Counted from the stretch's first letter, positions 40,191 to 51,449 are shown. The stretch: DNA of 52,436 nt from Spirogloea muscicola (GCA_009602725.1 WELB01000109.1:338746-391181), one strand, 5' to 3'. The notes: generated by a model from the letters alone, not told the origin. Program-made: numbers and translations.

Positions 40191-41212
40191 TCTTGGCTGA
40201 GGGACACTGACGGATCAATACAGCTCCGACAGTCAGCAGAGCCCACACGCCACACCGCAATACAAGGTGCGCGAGACTGCGGCAGCAGCGAGCGAGCAAG
40301 CAAGGCAGCGCGCAACTCCACAGCAGGCAGGCAGACAGCCGCGATGTGACCAAGACTGATGCTCACAAGCAATGCTGGTCACACGACTGATCTCAACACA
40401 CAAAGACTGCAAGCTCAAGCTTCACCTCGAGAGTAGCGAACGCAGCAAGTGGCCTCAAGGATCAGTATGCAATCTGGCGTTGGTCACCGGCTCACAGCGC
40501 AAGGATGACGCAGCACCCGGCGCTTCTGCGGAGCCGTCCCACGGACCAACGTCTGGCAAGCACTTCAACTTTGACAGAAAAAGTCAGGCCAGAATATCAA
40601 GGAGATCTTTGCATCATCAGCGAGCACAAGAAGTCACAAGCACGATAGATGCAAGACCGCCTCTGATACCAATTGTAACGAATCTCGCCCTGAACACGCA
40701 GTTAGAGGGAGAGAGTCCTTATTGTATTCGAGCATAGGGGGTTTAGGGGCCAACCCACTACACAACGAAGCACTAGCGCATAGCGCAGCGGAAGACAGGC
40801 CCTGTGGCGCCGCCTTGACGGCGACTCCAGCTCCTGAACGCAGGCCGGCGCAGCAGGCCCCGCAGCGCAGTGCGGCGGCGGCTGCGGCGGCGAGCAGCGG
40901 CAAGGCTGCTCCAGGGCTTCCTCGGCTCGAACTCCTTTCTGAGCCTCAGCCCCTGAGGCTCCTTGGTGCTTCCCCGTGCCACCCCCCCTCCAGGAGTGTG
41001 AGTAGGTTCGCCCCAAGGCCCGCCTTGCGGCAGGCCAAAGGTCCTCCCTTGGCCGGGCGGATCCTTGAGGGGTATTTCCGGACGGGCGGAGCCCGCACCC
41101 TGGCGGGCCACCGGCCAGCCAGCCTGGCAGCTGGCAGGGCACCTGGCCCAAATAGTCGGTCATGTAATGCCAACAGAGCCATGTGGCTTAACCAGAAGGC
41201 TGTTTTATTACA

Positions 41213-41456
41213 CTATACATGAAGACGCACTCTCACATACATCCAGCTTTGGTTGTGTATCTCATTGTGATGATGCGTACAGAGTCTCCCCTGACTTTGC
41301 TGTTGAATTTTGTTAAAATCATAGTGTGGTTTTGGTTGTGCGGTGCATCATCCTCTTCATTGTAGCGAAGGATGGAGTCTTAAGAATGTGCCTCGATGGA
41401 GTCTTAAGATGTGCCTCGATACGAGCTCTCAACGAGCTCACTATCAAGATAGCATA
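41213..41456 (+). pseudogene. H2 reverse transcriptase N-terminus
   Basis: Frames read VRCIILFIVAKDGVLRMC and then SIRALNELTIKIAY, the RT finger segment that reads PILFV.KKDG and IDYRALNxLTIKNRY in other elements. A 16-bp segment (GATGGAGTCTTAAGA) is duplicated at 41371 and 41396. It is interrupted at 41457 by a solo LTR-B and continues at 42265. Confidence 0.55.
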
Positions 41457-42264
41457 TAGCATCCCTGTCCCTCATCACACATTTAAGGTCAGAATGTCCT
41501 GGTTTGGCTTCACATAGGGTGTTCAGAAGACAACCCTCACACAAGAGAACGCCGACGCACACACGCGCGTAGAGCGCAGCGGAAGTCTTACCCTGAGGCA
41601 CCGCCCTAGGGCGGTGACTCTACCAAGAGAGTTACAGAGAGCCGGCGGGGCCCGCAGCGACGAGCTGCGGCGACGGGCTGGGCAGCAGGCGGCAGCAGCA
41701 GAGCTGTGGCGGCGGCGGCGGCAGCAGGCAGCAGCGAGGCTGGCTAGGCAGCAGCAGGGCTGTGTCTCTCGGGGCGTTGGTCGGACTGAGGAGTCCGGCC
41801 GAGGCCCACTACTTGTAGCGTTTCTCCTGCCACCCCTCCCCTGAGGGTGTGACGAGAGGTGCCCCCAGGGCCCTCCCCAGGAGGGGCGGGCCGGACAAAG
41901 GGGAACACGAAGCGACGACCGTTGGGCAGCACAAGGGCGACGCGAAGCGACGCCCTGGGCGGCACAAAGGAGACGCGAATTGGCACCTAGGGCGGCACAA
42001 GAGAGACGCGAAGCGGCACCTAGGGCGGCACAAGGGAGACGCGAAGCGGCGCCTTGGGCGGCACAAAGAGGACGCGAAGCGGCGCCTCCTGGCGGTGCAC
42101 GTGGGTGCACGTGCGGTACGAAGCCGGGGGCCTCGGACCAAATTAGCTACTCATACAGTGGAGCAAAGCTACCCATACCGTTTGGGACTTCCAAACGGTA
42201 GATACGATACGATAATGTAAGGTTACCAGCACCGTTAGCACTCTCAAACGAAGGGAACGTTACA
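41457..42264 (-). mobile_element. Solo LTR-B in H2 RT; TSD GCATA
   Basis: 808 bp, starting TGTAACGTTCCCTTCGTTTG on minus at 42264. The 3' end at 41457 is decayed. GCATA flanks it at 41452-41456 and 42265-42269. Its middle (41930-42100) carries about seven imperfect tandem units around GGCGGCACAAGGGAGACGCG. The 25-bp palindrome with arms TACCGTTTGG and CCAAACGGTA is at 42178-42202. Confidence 0.8.
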
Positions 42265-43110
42265 GCATACCTCTTGCTTAGCATTAAAGATCTGTATAGT
42301 AATCTTGCGGAAGCTTATGTGTAAAGCTTCCTCGCTTGGCAAAGTGGTAGTGATCTGTTTTCGTCTCTCACCTGAGGAAGTTAAAGTCGGCTTGTTGTCG
42401 GCCGCTCGGCTACTCCTAACGCAAGATGCTCCGTTTGGGGTTCACCAGATGCACTTGCTCCGTGTCAGATTGTGATGATGCAAGTCTTTGGCCCCCTATT
42501 GTGTAAGTCTGTGCTGTTTTACTTCAGTGGCAAATTGGTGCTCAGTCAAACGCCTGATGATCACGTACTGCACCTGCAGCAAATCCTGCAATTGCTGCGT
42601 GCAGATCAAATATATGCCATATAGTGTACTAACCAGCCGGAACATGCATAGGCCATGTTGTGGACAAGAACGGGGTTCGCGTCAACCCCACCTATACGGT
42701 AGTAGTAAAAGAGTACTGTTGTACCAAAGTGCCAAGGAATGTGCCACAATTGGGTTCTTTCTTAGAAATCGGAAATATGGAATTCGCAAATCACTTCCGT
42801 ACTTTCACGGGAACAGAACTATGGCTCTCCTCTCAGGAAGCTCACTCGTAAGGACGCAATCTGGGTGTGGACGTCCGAATGCCAGAGGGCAGTCGAGGAT
42901 ATAAAACGGGTCCTGCTTTCTCCACCCGTTTTGGCCTTGCCTCGAGAAGGCGTGCCATTACTTCATATGTGACGCCTCTTTGATCGGCAATAACGCCGTT
43001 GCCTGGCAGCAGGCTCCCTTTGTAGCATTCAAAAGTAGCCTGCTTTGTCCTGCAGACCTTCACTACGGGGGAGCAAGAGCTCCTTGCTGTTGTGCGCGCA
43101 TTATGAGAGT
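42265..43110 (+). pseudogene. H2 RT thumb and RNase H remnant
   Basis: Recognisable pieces are the loop HVLHLQQILQLL (about 42560), VPRNVPQLGSFLEIGN, RKDAIWVWTSECQRAVEDIK and VLLSPPVLALPREGVPLLHM, then the RNase H start with a CDASLIGNNAVAW-like stretch. Multiple frames are used. It ends near 43110 before the truncated LTR-B. Confidence 0.6.
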
Positions 43111-43142
43111 GTAATGTGATGCACTCTCGAGGGTGTTAAATC

Positions 43143-43843
43143 ATCTACCTTTTGGACTCCCAGACGGTACCGGTAGCTTGGCTCCACTATAAGTAGCTAA
43201 GTACGGTCCGAGGCCCCGGGCTCCGTACTGCACGTGCTCCGTCCAGGAGGCACCGCTTCGCGCCTCCTTGGAGCCGCCCGAGGCGCCGCGTCGCGCCTCC
43301 TTGGTGCCGCCTAATGGCCGCCGCTTCGTGTGTCCTTGTATCGCCCAAAGGGCGTCGCTTCGAGTCCCCATTGGTCAGGCCCGCCCCTCCGGGGGAGGAC
43401 CTTGGGGGCAACCCTCGTCACACCCTCGGGGGAGGGGCGGCAAACGCTTATCAGTAGCAGGCCGAGGCCAGACTCCTCAGTTGGACCCATGACGCCACGA
43501 GAGGCACAGCCCTGCTGCTGCCTGCTGCCGCAGCCGCCGCCACAGCTCTGCTGCTGCCGCCTGCTGCCTAGCCCGTCGCCGCAGCTCATCGCTGCAGGCA
43601 TCGCTGGCACTCTGTAAGTACCTTGGCTGCGCCCCTTGCGGGGACAGCTACTGACCCTCGTCGACTCGCCGCCTTCCGGCGGTGCCTCAGAGTAAGTCTT
43701 CTGCTGAGCTATGTGCGCGTACGTGTGCGCTGTGCGCGCTGGCGTTCCACTCTGTAAGGGGGTTGTCTCCAAGATACCCTATGTCCGAAACTCAAACCGG
43801 ACGTTCTGACCCTAACTGTGTGAATAGGGACAGGTATATCACA
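43143..43843 (+). mobile_element. 5' LTR-B of an element with primer site, 5'-truncated
   Basis: The first 60 bp or so of LTR-B are missing; the rest aligns with the LTR-B at 5995-6828 and ends GGTATATCACA. It is followed at once by the primer site. This copy shows that LTR-B belongs to an element with its own gag (see 44392). Confidence 0.7.
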
Positions 43844-43844
43844 T

Positions 43845-43856
43845 TGGTATCAGAGG
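43845..43856 (+). promoter_or_regulatory. Primer-binding site of LTR-B element
   Basis: TGGTATCAGAGG follows LTR-B by one base, the same primer as in the A and D families. Confidence 0.75.
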
Positions 43857-44391
43857 ACTTCTTGCATCTAGCCAGTCACGTAAAAGGTTGTGTTTCACTG
43901 CTGACAGTTCAAGGATCCCTCTGTATTCTGGACTAAGTTTTCTGTAAGCGTGATATAGTTTCCAGACTGTACGTGGAGCCGTCATCGGCGAAGCGGCACG
44001 TGTGCCACCCGTTCGCCTTCGACATCCACGCACTGCGTATCCAAGATGCTGAGTGGCTCTTCTTCCCGGCGGCAATCTTCAATGCCTGGTCAGTACTCGC
44101 CTACGTAACCACCTGTGTCCGGTGTGTGCTGGCTTAGGAAGCACGGCATAGCACCGGGTGCCGCAAGTAGGCGGCAATCTGACTGTCGGCCAGGCGCTGG
44201 TCTGTACTCTCGCCTGGTGTCCTCCCTCAGTCTGCTTTTACAGCTTTGCTGTTTGGGGGTATGATCTGGCAGTTTACCATGTTTTGCTTTGCTTGCCTAG
44301 TGCACGGGCCTTGCTCAGCAACACTGTGGTAGTATTGTCAAATATGTCTTATACCTGCCACTGACTTGATCTCTCAGTGTGTAAAGGCATG

Positions 44392-44980
44392 GAGTTGGTG
44401 TAAAGGCATGGAGTTGGCTAAGTCAAGCGCGCCACCTAGTCCCTCTCTGCCGGCTGTCCAACCTGCTAAGGTCGAGGAAGTGGTTTGATAAGCTGTCGGG
44501 ACTCCAGTCGCCATCCCTGGCTGTCCAACTCCAAGGAGGCTCAGCGCGTTGTGCGCTTGGTGGAGCAGTATGAGTCTGCTAGTCCAAGGGGACCTAATAG
44601 CAACCCCTGTGTGTGGGGGTGCTATGAGACGTGCAGATTACTCGCCCATGTTGTGGGCGAGCAATCCCTGCATCTCCTGTATGCTAAGTGTCTGGTGCTG
44701 CCGGAGCTCTGGTTTGATGTGCCCATCTGTCTCCACCTGCTGCACCCGTAGTCACGACTGGGGTGTGTCCAGCCGGCTCTACCAGCCATGTCTACCTGTT
44801 ACTGATGCTGCCGGATTACTTTGAATGTGCCCAGTCGTCTCCATCTACCGTGCGGGCTAGGACGGCAAACAGGAGCAGCCTCAACAACTGACTTTAAGAT
44901 CGTGGTAAGGCTTGCTTGTATGGCAAACCTTTCACATCCCGCGTGGGGCATGTGACCCCACCTCTCTGTGTGGGACCCTG
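44392..44980 (+). pseudogene. Gag remnant of LTR-B element
   Basis: The start is MELAKSSAPPSPSLPAVQPA, with a duplicated GTGTAAAGGCATGGAGTTGG start region (44380-44416). It is followed by VVRLVEQYESASPRGPNSNP, similar in layout to H gag (SLVRLVEQIADA). Frame breaks and a probable deletion follow, and the sequence joins an A-type 3' end at about 44981. Confidence 0.55.
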
Positions 44981-45688
44981 CCTGCGGCCAACTTGGCAAA
45001 TTGTCCAGATGCTCTCAGGGAATACCTGGCCAAGGGTGGTAATTCTCCTAGGCTTGGTAGAGGCAGCAGCCGTCGGGCATCTTAGTACCTGTCGGCTGTT
45101 CTCTCGTTGTTCCCGAGGACGTGAACACCAGAGTGGGGAGCTATGTAATGAACCGGCCGTTTGGTCAAGCCACACGGCTCTATTGATATTACATGACCGA
45201 CTATTTGGTCCAGGTGGCCCGTCAGGTGGCGGTCTGGCTGGCCGGGCAAGTGGCCCGCCCAGAGGCGGGCCCCGCCCGTCCTGAAATACCCCTCGCCAGG
45301 ATCCGCCCGTTCAAGAGAGGATCTGTGGCCTGCCGCAAGGCGGGCCATGGGGCGACCCGCTCACACCCCTGGAGGGGGGGTGGCACAGGGAAGCACGAGG
45401 AGTGCTGGGGCTGAGGTTCGACAGGAGTTCGAACCCGGGAAGCCCAGTAGCAGCCTTGCCGCTGCTCGCCGCCGCAGCCGCCGCCGCACTCTGCTGCGGG
45501 GCCTGCTGCGCCGGCCTGCGCCCAGGAGGTGGAGTCGCCGCCGGACGGCGGCGCCACAGGGCCTGTCTTCCGCTGCGCTGATGCGCTAGTGGTTTGCCTG
45601 TGTGGTGGGTTGGTCCCTAAATTCCCCACAGCCGAACTCAATAAGGACTGCTCACCTTAATTGCGTGTTTATAGCGAGGTTCTCTACA
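44981..45688 (+). mobile_element. 3' end of an A element (A-5): chromodomain tail and 3' LTR
   Basis: 44981-45088 encodes the last part of the chromodomain and the tail (AANLANCPDALREYLAKGGN), then the purine tract GAGTGGGGAG and LTR 45144-45688 (starts TGTAATGAACCGGCCGTTTG, ends GGTTCTCTACA). The 5' remainder is missing. To its right lies minus-strand element M, into which it was inserted or joined. Confidence 0.75.
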
Positions 45689-46936
45689 CTTCATCTGCAT
45701 GGCGGACAGCAGAATGGAAGCCCCTGCCGCCAGTGGCGGTCCGCAGGGAAGCTCATTGCAAAGTTTGAAAGCGCCGACGCCACTTTGTACAGTGCAAGTT
45801 TGGCGTTCAAAATCAAGGCAAGCTGATGTAGCACAAAGTCAATCATCACCCAATATCACATCAAGTGCAGCAGCCAACGCAATGGCGTAACAAGGCACCT
45901 CGGTCGTATGTTGCTGATTGCGAATGGGAACCTTGCATAGACCCAGCACATTGATGGGTGGGCAATCGGCCCTTATCGCTCGAGACAAACCATCTGCCTG
46001 CAAATGAAAGCTAGTGATACACACCAATGCTTATTGACGAAGGACACTGAGGCCCCTGAGTCTATGAGGATCTTGGCCTGTGCATCAGCAACCAGCCCCT
46101 CACATAGCATCAGTGTATACCCCACGTACACTGCTACCAATAATTGGAGTGCGAGCAACATATACCTTGAGCTCTGCCGGGTATGAACTAGTCTGAGCGG
46201 CATCAATGCTACACCTAAGGAGCCTGTGTCCCGCCTCGTACGAGCACAACAGAGTAATCCCGTGCGGAGCTTGATGTATCACGGCGCGCCTGTAAGGCAC
46301 AAAGAAGAAGACAATATCTTCAGGCCGACGGCGAGCAGACCAGCTCAGATACACATCTGCAGCTGTTTGCAGATGATTATGGGCAATCCACACAAGTAGA
46401 GGCCCTCCGGTCCCCAGAGCTTGCAACACAGCAATTGTCGAGCGCACCACAGGTACTTCGGAGCGGGCAAGCTATGTCAGCAAGACTAAAAAGCTCACAT
46501 TCGTCTGGCTCAGTGACATTGCTCTCAGAGGCTAGGGCAAAGCACTCAAGCTTTCCTTTGTAGTTGCCCTTGTCCGGCCCATAGGCCGCTGTGGACGTGG
46601 CCTGGAAGAAGAAGGACCTGCCGACTGGCAGTCCTTGATCTGATGGCTCTTATCGCCGCAGCAAAAGCAACGACCATCTTCCATTCTCGGCTTCTTGAAG
46701 CGGCCTTGGGGACGAGCGTTCGACCCCTCTTTATGGTAGAACCGCTTCTTTCCCCGCTCTGCCTCTGCAGATATACCTGCCTCCAGCAGGGGACGCTTGC
46801 CCGGCCCATTGTCCGGCTTACTGAGCACCTTCCTGGCGTGCTCCACCATCTTGGATAAATTTACAAATAGCTGCAAAGTGGCGGAATCCACCGCAACCCA
46901 CCTTACAGCGGCGCTTCTCCACCACCAGCACTTGCT
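45689..46936 (-). pseudogene. Element M remnant: gag end and protease
   Basis: The gag end (46936-46546) has the knuckle CFCCGDKSHQIKDCQ and RPRPQRPMG. Protease follows with LQALGTGGPLLVWIAHNHLQ, SYEAGHRLLRCSIDAAQTSS and [20 protein letters not shown] (active site intact) near 46050. It ends at 45689 against the A-5 LTR in the segment that should lead to RT (ILLSAMQMK). It is the TE remnant closest to the xylose isomerase gene. Confidence 0.7.
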
Positions 46937-47184
46937 GACTGAAGGTTGTTGAGCACCCACTCGCAGGTCATGGAAAGTTATTTTGTGCTTTATGCGCCTT
47001 CTGGTCCTATCATGCTACAGGGCGTCGACGGCCATTCTACGTCAATAATCTAGACTGTAGCAAATTGAATGACGTGTCAGAGTTTGTACGTGGATGACAG
47101 AGAAAAGGCCGCTGCAGCTCGAGGCCCGCCACCTGCTTGCTGCCTCTGAAGCCGTTGGCTCCTCGTCTCCCCTTGTCGTGGCAG
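46937..47184. other. Non-coding stretch upstream of the first readable XI exon
   Basis: Presumably intron or 5'-truncated flank. The last bases (TTGTCGTGGCAG) are a good 3' splice site. No exon encoding the expected N-terminal segment (a short motif ending in tyrosine-glutamate before glycine-proline) was seen here or elsewhere on the plus strand. Confidence 0.5.
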
Positions 47185-50100
47185 GGCCCCGAGAGCCGCA
47201 ACCCGCTGGCCTTCAAGTACTACGATGCGGAGGAGGAGATTCTGGGGAAGCCGATGAAGGTCTCAGCTGGCCTTGCGCCCCGGTCACGGAGCGAGGCCTG
47301 GACTGCCTGACTGTGCACGCCATGCGGTCGGCAGGAGCGGCTGGCGGCTGGCCCAGAGGCACCGCTGAGTGCGGCCTTTGGGATGGGGCCAGGACTGGCT
47401 GCGCTTCAGCGTGGCGTACTGGCACTCCTTCCGCGGCGACGGTGCCGACCAGTTCGGAGCTCCGACACGCCAGTGGCCCTGGGAGGACGGCACCAACACC
47501 ATCCACATGGCACTGCGACGAAGTAGTACTTCACCCACACGCGGCCCGCTTGCTTTACTTGTTCCACTGCTCTGATGACTAGTTTCGGGCAAGGCCTCTT
47601 GTCACGCTCTTTCTCAAAGCCAAGCCGTGCAAGGCATGTGTGTCCTGCCCACAGAAGTACCCGATAACGTAGCCACGCCGTGCCGATTGCAGTGAAGGCC
47701 AGCTTTGAGTTCCTGCGCAAGCTCGGCGTCGAGCACTGGTGCTTCCATGACCGTGACATTGCACCAGAAGGAGCCACGTTGGAGGTGAACAATGTGGCTC
47801 TGGCCGCTTGCTGTGACAGTCATGCTTGTCGCTCGATGACAGATGCAGCAGTCAGCGCCTGACACAGCCATGCACACACTCTGGTTTGGTTGCCAGGAGA
47901 GCAATCTCAACCTGGACAAAGTGGTGAAACTGGCCAAGGAGCTGCAGGTACACGCCGTGGAGCCTCCTGACCTTGTCCTCACTCTTTGGGGCGTTAGTGA
48001 AGCACAGTCAGCCCAGGATGACCACTTGACCAGTGTCCAATGCTGATTGCAGAATCCAAGTTGTTGGGCTGCCGTGCAGGATGAAGGAGAGACAAAGATC
48101 AGGCCTCTTTGGGGAACTGCGCAGCTCTTCAAACACCCACGTTACATGCACGGTGCAGCCACCAGGCAAGCCAAGGAAGCTGGAGAGACTGCCCTGTGAA
48201 TGCATCCTCAGGTGGCCACGCAGCCTGTTGCTTGTTGATGCTCAGGTCGCTACACCTGATCTCTGACATGCTAGTGAGTGTTTGGACAGCCCGAACGTCA
48301 CGGTGTTTGCCTACGCGGCAGCCCAAGTGAAGAAGGCCATGGAGGTCAGCACTGCACCTTCCTCTGTAGTCCCTTGGTCCAAAGGAGATGGCCATTACTA
48401 CGTTCACAAGGCATATGCTGACTGCAGACTTGACAGTGAATGTCAACGGCAGCACTCTTGGGGTCATGGTGACAGGTGACAGTGGAACTTGGAGGGGAGA
48501 ACTTTGTCTTCTGGGGTGGCCGGGAGGGATATCAGTCATTGCTGAACACCGACATGCGTCGAGAGCTGGACCACCAGGTCAATCCTCCGACGCCTGCAGA
48601 ATTTTTCCTCCCACGCTGCAGATCAGCATGTCTTGATGTCAGTATGGACTGACAATTGCCATGTTGTAACGCTGTTTGACAGGCAATTTTCCTGCGGATG
48701 GCAGTTGCTTACAAAAAGCTCTTGGGTTTCAATGGTCAGCATTCTTCCGTACCTTGCAGCTGCACGTTTTCTTTCACGAGCGCTTGCTTCCAGGTTTGAG
48801 CTCAATGAGCTGGTTTAGGAGTAGCTTGCATCAGTTACTCACTCATCAGATGGGCTCTCCCGACTGCTTGGGTATTGTTGCTGTCAGGCACTCTGTTACT
48901 GGAACCAAAGCCGCAGGAGCCTACCAAGCACCAGTAAGCTTCTAGAGTTTCTGCCTACTTGCTGGTTGCAAGTCTGCAGTCTGCTTGAGATGTTCAAGCA
49001 GAATGTGTTTGTTTCTTGTTATCAGATGTGACCTGCAGCGCCCAACATGTCATGCAGATATGACCACGACGCAGCAACAACACTGAGCTTCCTTCTGCAG
49101 CATGGCCTTGCTGGTAATCATGGCCACCTTCTTGGCTTCGTGGAGATTCAGGTGGCCCTTTAAGGATGTCGAGGAGTAGGCTGCTGTTTTTCCTTAAGTA
49201 CTACAGACCACCTCCAGTGTTGATGTGTTGAGTCAACCCTGTGCTAAGCTTTCTTCCGTGACACTGCAGATCATTTCAAACTTAATATTGAGTGCAACCA
49301 TGCAACACTTTCAGGGCACAGGTAAGCCTGCATAATGTGGAGCATTCCTATTCTCGTGTGAATCTTGTGCAGATTTCAGCATCAGCGGTGTCTATCTGTA
49401 TATATCTGTGGCAGCTGTAGATGTAGCAAACTGCCGATGAAAGCTATCCAAGCATGTGCACAAGGCCATGGGACTGCTCTCACTTGACTGTGGTGATTTT
49501 TGTGGCAGTTGCTTCCATGAGCTGGAGGTCTCGCGTATTGCGGGCGTGCTTGGCAGCATCGATGCCAATACTGGGGATGCTCAGACTGGTGCATACTCTC
49601 TTGTCGATCAGCTTGTCCTTGATATCAATGCTCTAAAGCAGGCCTGTAAAGCAGGTCCCAGTATATAATCAGCAACCAGAGATCTTTTAGTGTGTCATCG
49701 ATGCCGGCTCGTTGATGACCACAGCACAGGGAAATCTTGGTGAATGACAGCCACGTCCTGTGTGTTGTCAGGTTGGGATACTGATCAGTTCCTCGTTGAT
49801 CCATTAGAGGCAACGCTGGTTATGTTGTCTGCGATCAAGAATGTATACTACCTGCCCTCGCTGTGGAAACTCAAATCAAATATGCATGCGGACTGTGTTG
49901 CTGCCTCTTCTGCCTTCCTTGCTTAACAACGTTTGCTCTGATGGATCAATGCAGGGAGGACTTGCACCTGGAGGAATCAATTTTGATGCTAAGCTGTATG
50001 GCATAGTACTTTGATCTACTTGTTCACTACTATTAACATAGGCATCCGCACAATATGTACTACTTGTGTTGCCTATAAGTGATGCTTGCTCACGCAATTG

Positions 50101-50752
50101 TAGTGAGTACTCTCATGCAGACGGCGAGAAAGCACCGACCCAGAGGATCTATTTATTGCTCACATATCCTCTATGGATGCGCTTGCTCGTGGCCTGCGTA
50201 ATGCTGCCCGCTTGCATGAGGTATGAGATGCCCTGTGTGGTCCGCTTGCTTCTGCATGCAGAAGGTTCTTCTCGCTGGCACGTGCCTCACGAGTTCTTTG
50301 TCTTGTGCAGGAAGGTGAACTCCATAAGTTGCTCCAGGCTCGATACGAGAGCTTTGAGAGCGAGCTTGGCATCCAGGTGGAGGTGAGAAGCACTGAATCC
50401 CTGGAGCACTGGATCTCTGGTGGTTGTCTGCTGTTTTAAGGGAGATGGCATGTGACACATCTGCATGGGTCATTTTTCCAGCAAGGGTTGGTAGGATTCA
50501 AGGAGCTGGAAGCTGTGGCGCTTGCTGCCAAAGGCGAAGAAGTCAAGCCTGCATCTGGCAAGCAGGTCAGGCTTCTTCCTTCTTTAAATAAATCTTCCTT
50601 CCTTGTATCCCTTCTTCATGGACGAAGATCTTCTGACATGCCGTGAGATGTGGCACATTGATCAACACGTGCACGACTGCACTGCTTCAAGTTGCTACAT
50701 GTGCCTCCAAATGCAGGAGAAAGCGGAGGCTATCCTGCTCAGTGTTCTTTGA
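47185..50752 (+). CDS. xylA: Xylose isomerase (EC 5.3.1.5), 18 exons, 5' end missing
   Basis: Interconverts D-xylose and D-xylulose (also glucose and fructose) using two divalent metal ions. Exons: 47185-47259, 47393-47522, 47693-47784, 47897-47947, 48080-48165, 48290-48344, 48476-48577, 48683-48734, 48888-48933, 49058-49113, 49270-49321, 49509-49588, 49772-49842, 49955-49995, 50121-50220, 50311-50382, 50482-50565, 50717-50752 (TGA). They sum to 1281 bp, 426 residues, with no stop. Catalytic His is in CFHDRD; metal ligands are in [42 protein letters not shown] and INFDAKL. All introns are GT-AG except one GC-AG. Plant enzymes are about 475 residues, so roughly 45 N-terminal residues (signal peptide and first strand) are lacking. 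Splice sites are inferred from protein conservation; the ATG exon codon at 47522/47693 is split. Confidence 0.93.
48166..48289 (+). other. GC-AG intron in xylose isomerase
   Basis: The donor is ACCAG|GCAAGC and the acceptor TTTGGACAG|CCCG. Joining gives a serine codon (AG|C) between the conserved HGAAT and [18 protein letters not shown]. No GT donor nearby preserves both the frame and the conserved residues. GC donors with strong flanking AG|GCAAG are a known minority class. Confidence 0.8.
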
Positions 50753-51400
50753 GCCACTTGATGGCTCCATCCGAGCACTGGAAGCCCATAATGCAGCGCC
50801 AGCCATGGTGCATGGTGTGGTGGAGGGCTGCCCATTGTACCCCTATGCAGTGATTCAGTGCATTGTTGAAGGAATTATTAGTCTGTAAAGTACGGGTCGT
50901 CCATGATGCTCCACTTGCCTTTGCAGCAGGATATTGAACCCAGGACAGGAGTAGACACAGGCTTTGGAAGAGGCCTTCCTTCGCAACCAGATCAATAATG
51001 ACGCATCTAAATGGACACTATGTAGCTGCAGATCCTTGTGCAACCTCATCAACAGTGCTGTTTCGTAGCTTGCTGCCTGTTGGCTATCTAAGCCTGTTAC
51101 CATGAGAACACTTGTGAGAGGCATGTGGGATGAGCAGGGGCTGCCTTCGACAGCTCCGAGAGGAGCACTGTACATCAGAGCATCTGGGTTACTCTGTGGC
51201 TGTCACGTGCTGTCATATTGTCTGTCCAGCTGCGTATCGGCCTGCAAGGCCCGTGCTTGGAATGACGCACCCTGGCCTTGCTCGTCAGTGTGCTCAAGTG
51301 CAGGCCCGGCCATAATTGTCTCCTTGCCATCTTCCACCTGTAATACAGACTTGAGGTGTGAGGTTGCATACGATGTTCTCCAATTTAATCGTTGACGGAC
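50753..51400. other. 3' flank of xylose isomerase, no gene recognised
   Basis: Probably 3'-UTR and intergenic sequence. TGTAA, the usual poly(A) signal of green algae, occurs at 50885 (CTGTAAAG), 133 bp after the stop, and could be the signal. No TE similarity was noticed. Confidence 0.4.
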
Positions 51401-51449
51401 AGGCAAGTTCATATTATGGCAAGGCTTGACGGGAGATAGCAATCACACT

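Larger units (their letters stand above)
37330..41212 (-). mobile_element. Element A-2: complete ends, internally deleted; TSD CTATA
   Basis: The 3' LTR is 37330-37868 and the 5' LTR 40674-41212, each 539 bp and differing at roughly 15 positions by eye. CTATA flanks the element at 37325-37329 and 41213-41217. The primer site is at 40660-40671 and the purine tract AGTGGGGAGG just before the 3' LTR on minus. The internal region is 2.8 kb: gag, protease, an RT stump, part of RNase H, then integrase tail and chromodomain. It is inserted in the H2 pol region. Confidence 0.9.
34069..43142 (+). mobile_element. Element H2, an LTR-D-family internal region split by three insertions
   Basis: After removal of the insertions 34110-35373, 37330-41212 and 41457-42264, the remaining pieces (34069-34109, 35374-37329, 41213-41456, 42265-43142) read in order as gag leader, gag, protease, RT and RNase H, and match H1 in inverse orientation. 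Each insertion has a perfect 5-bp target duplicate. H2's own LTRs are not visible here: its left side is interrupted by A-3 and its right side abuts an LTR-B. Confidence 0.7.

Noticed and set aside
44549-44824. Frame near YESASPRGPNSNP as the missing N-terminus of xylose isomerase
   Set aside because: The tyrosine-glutamate resemblance is coincidental; the surrounding VVRLVEQ is shared with H-type gag and it follows an LTR-B primer site.
47284-48132. Minus-strand frames opposite the xylose isomerase exons
   Set aside because: The plus strand gives 18 exons with conserved residues and splice sites; the minus frames are shadows.
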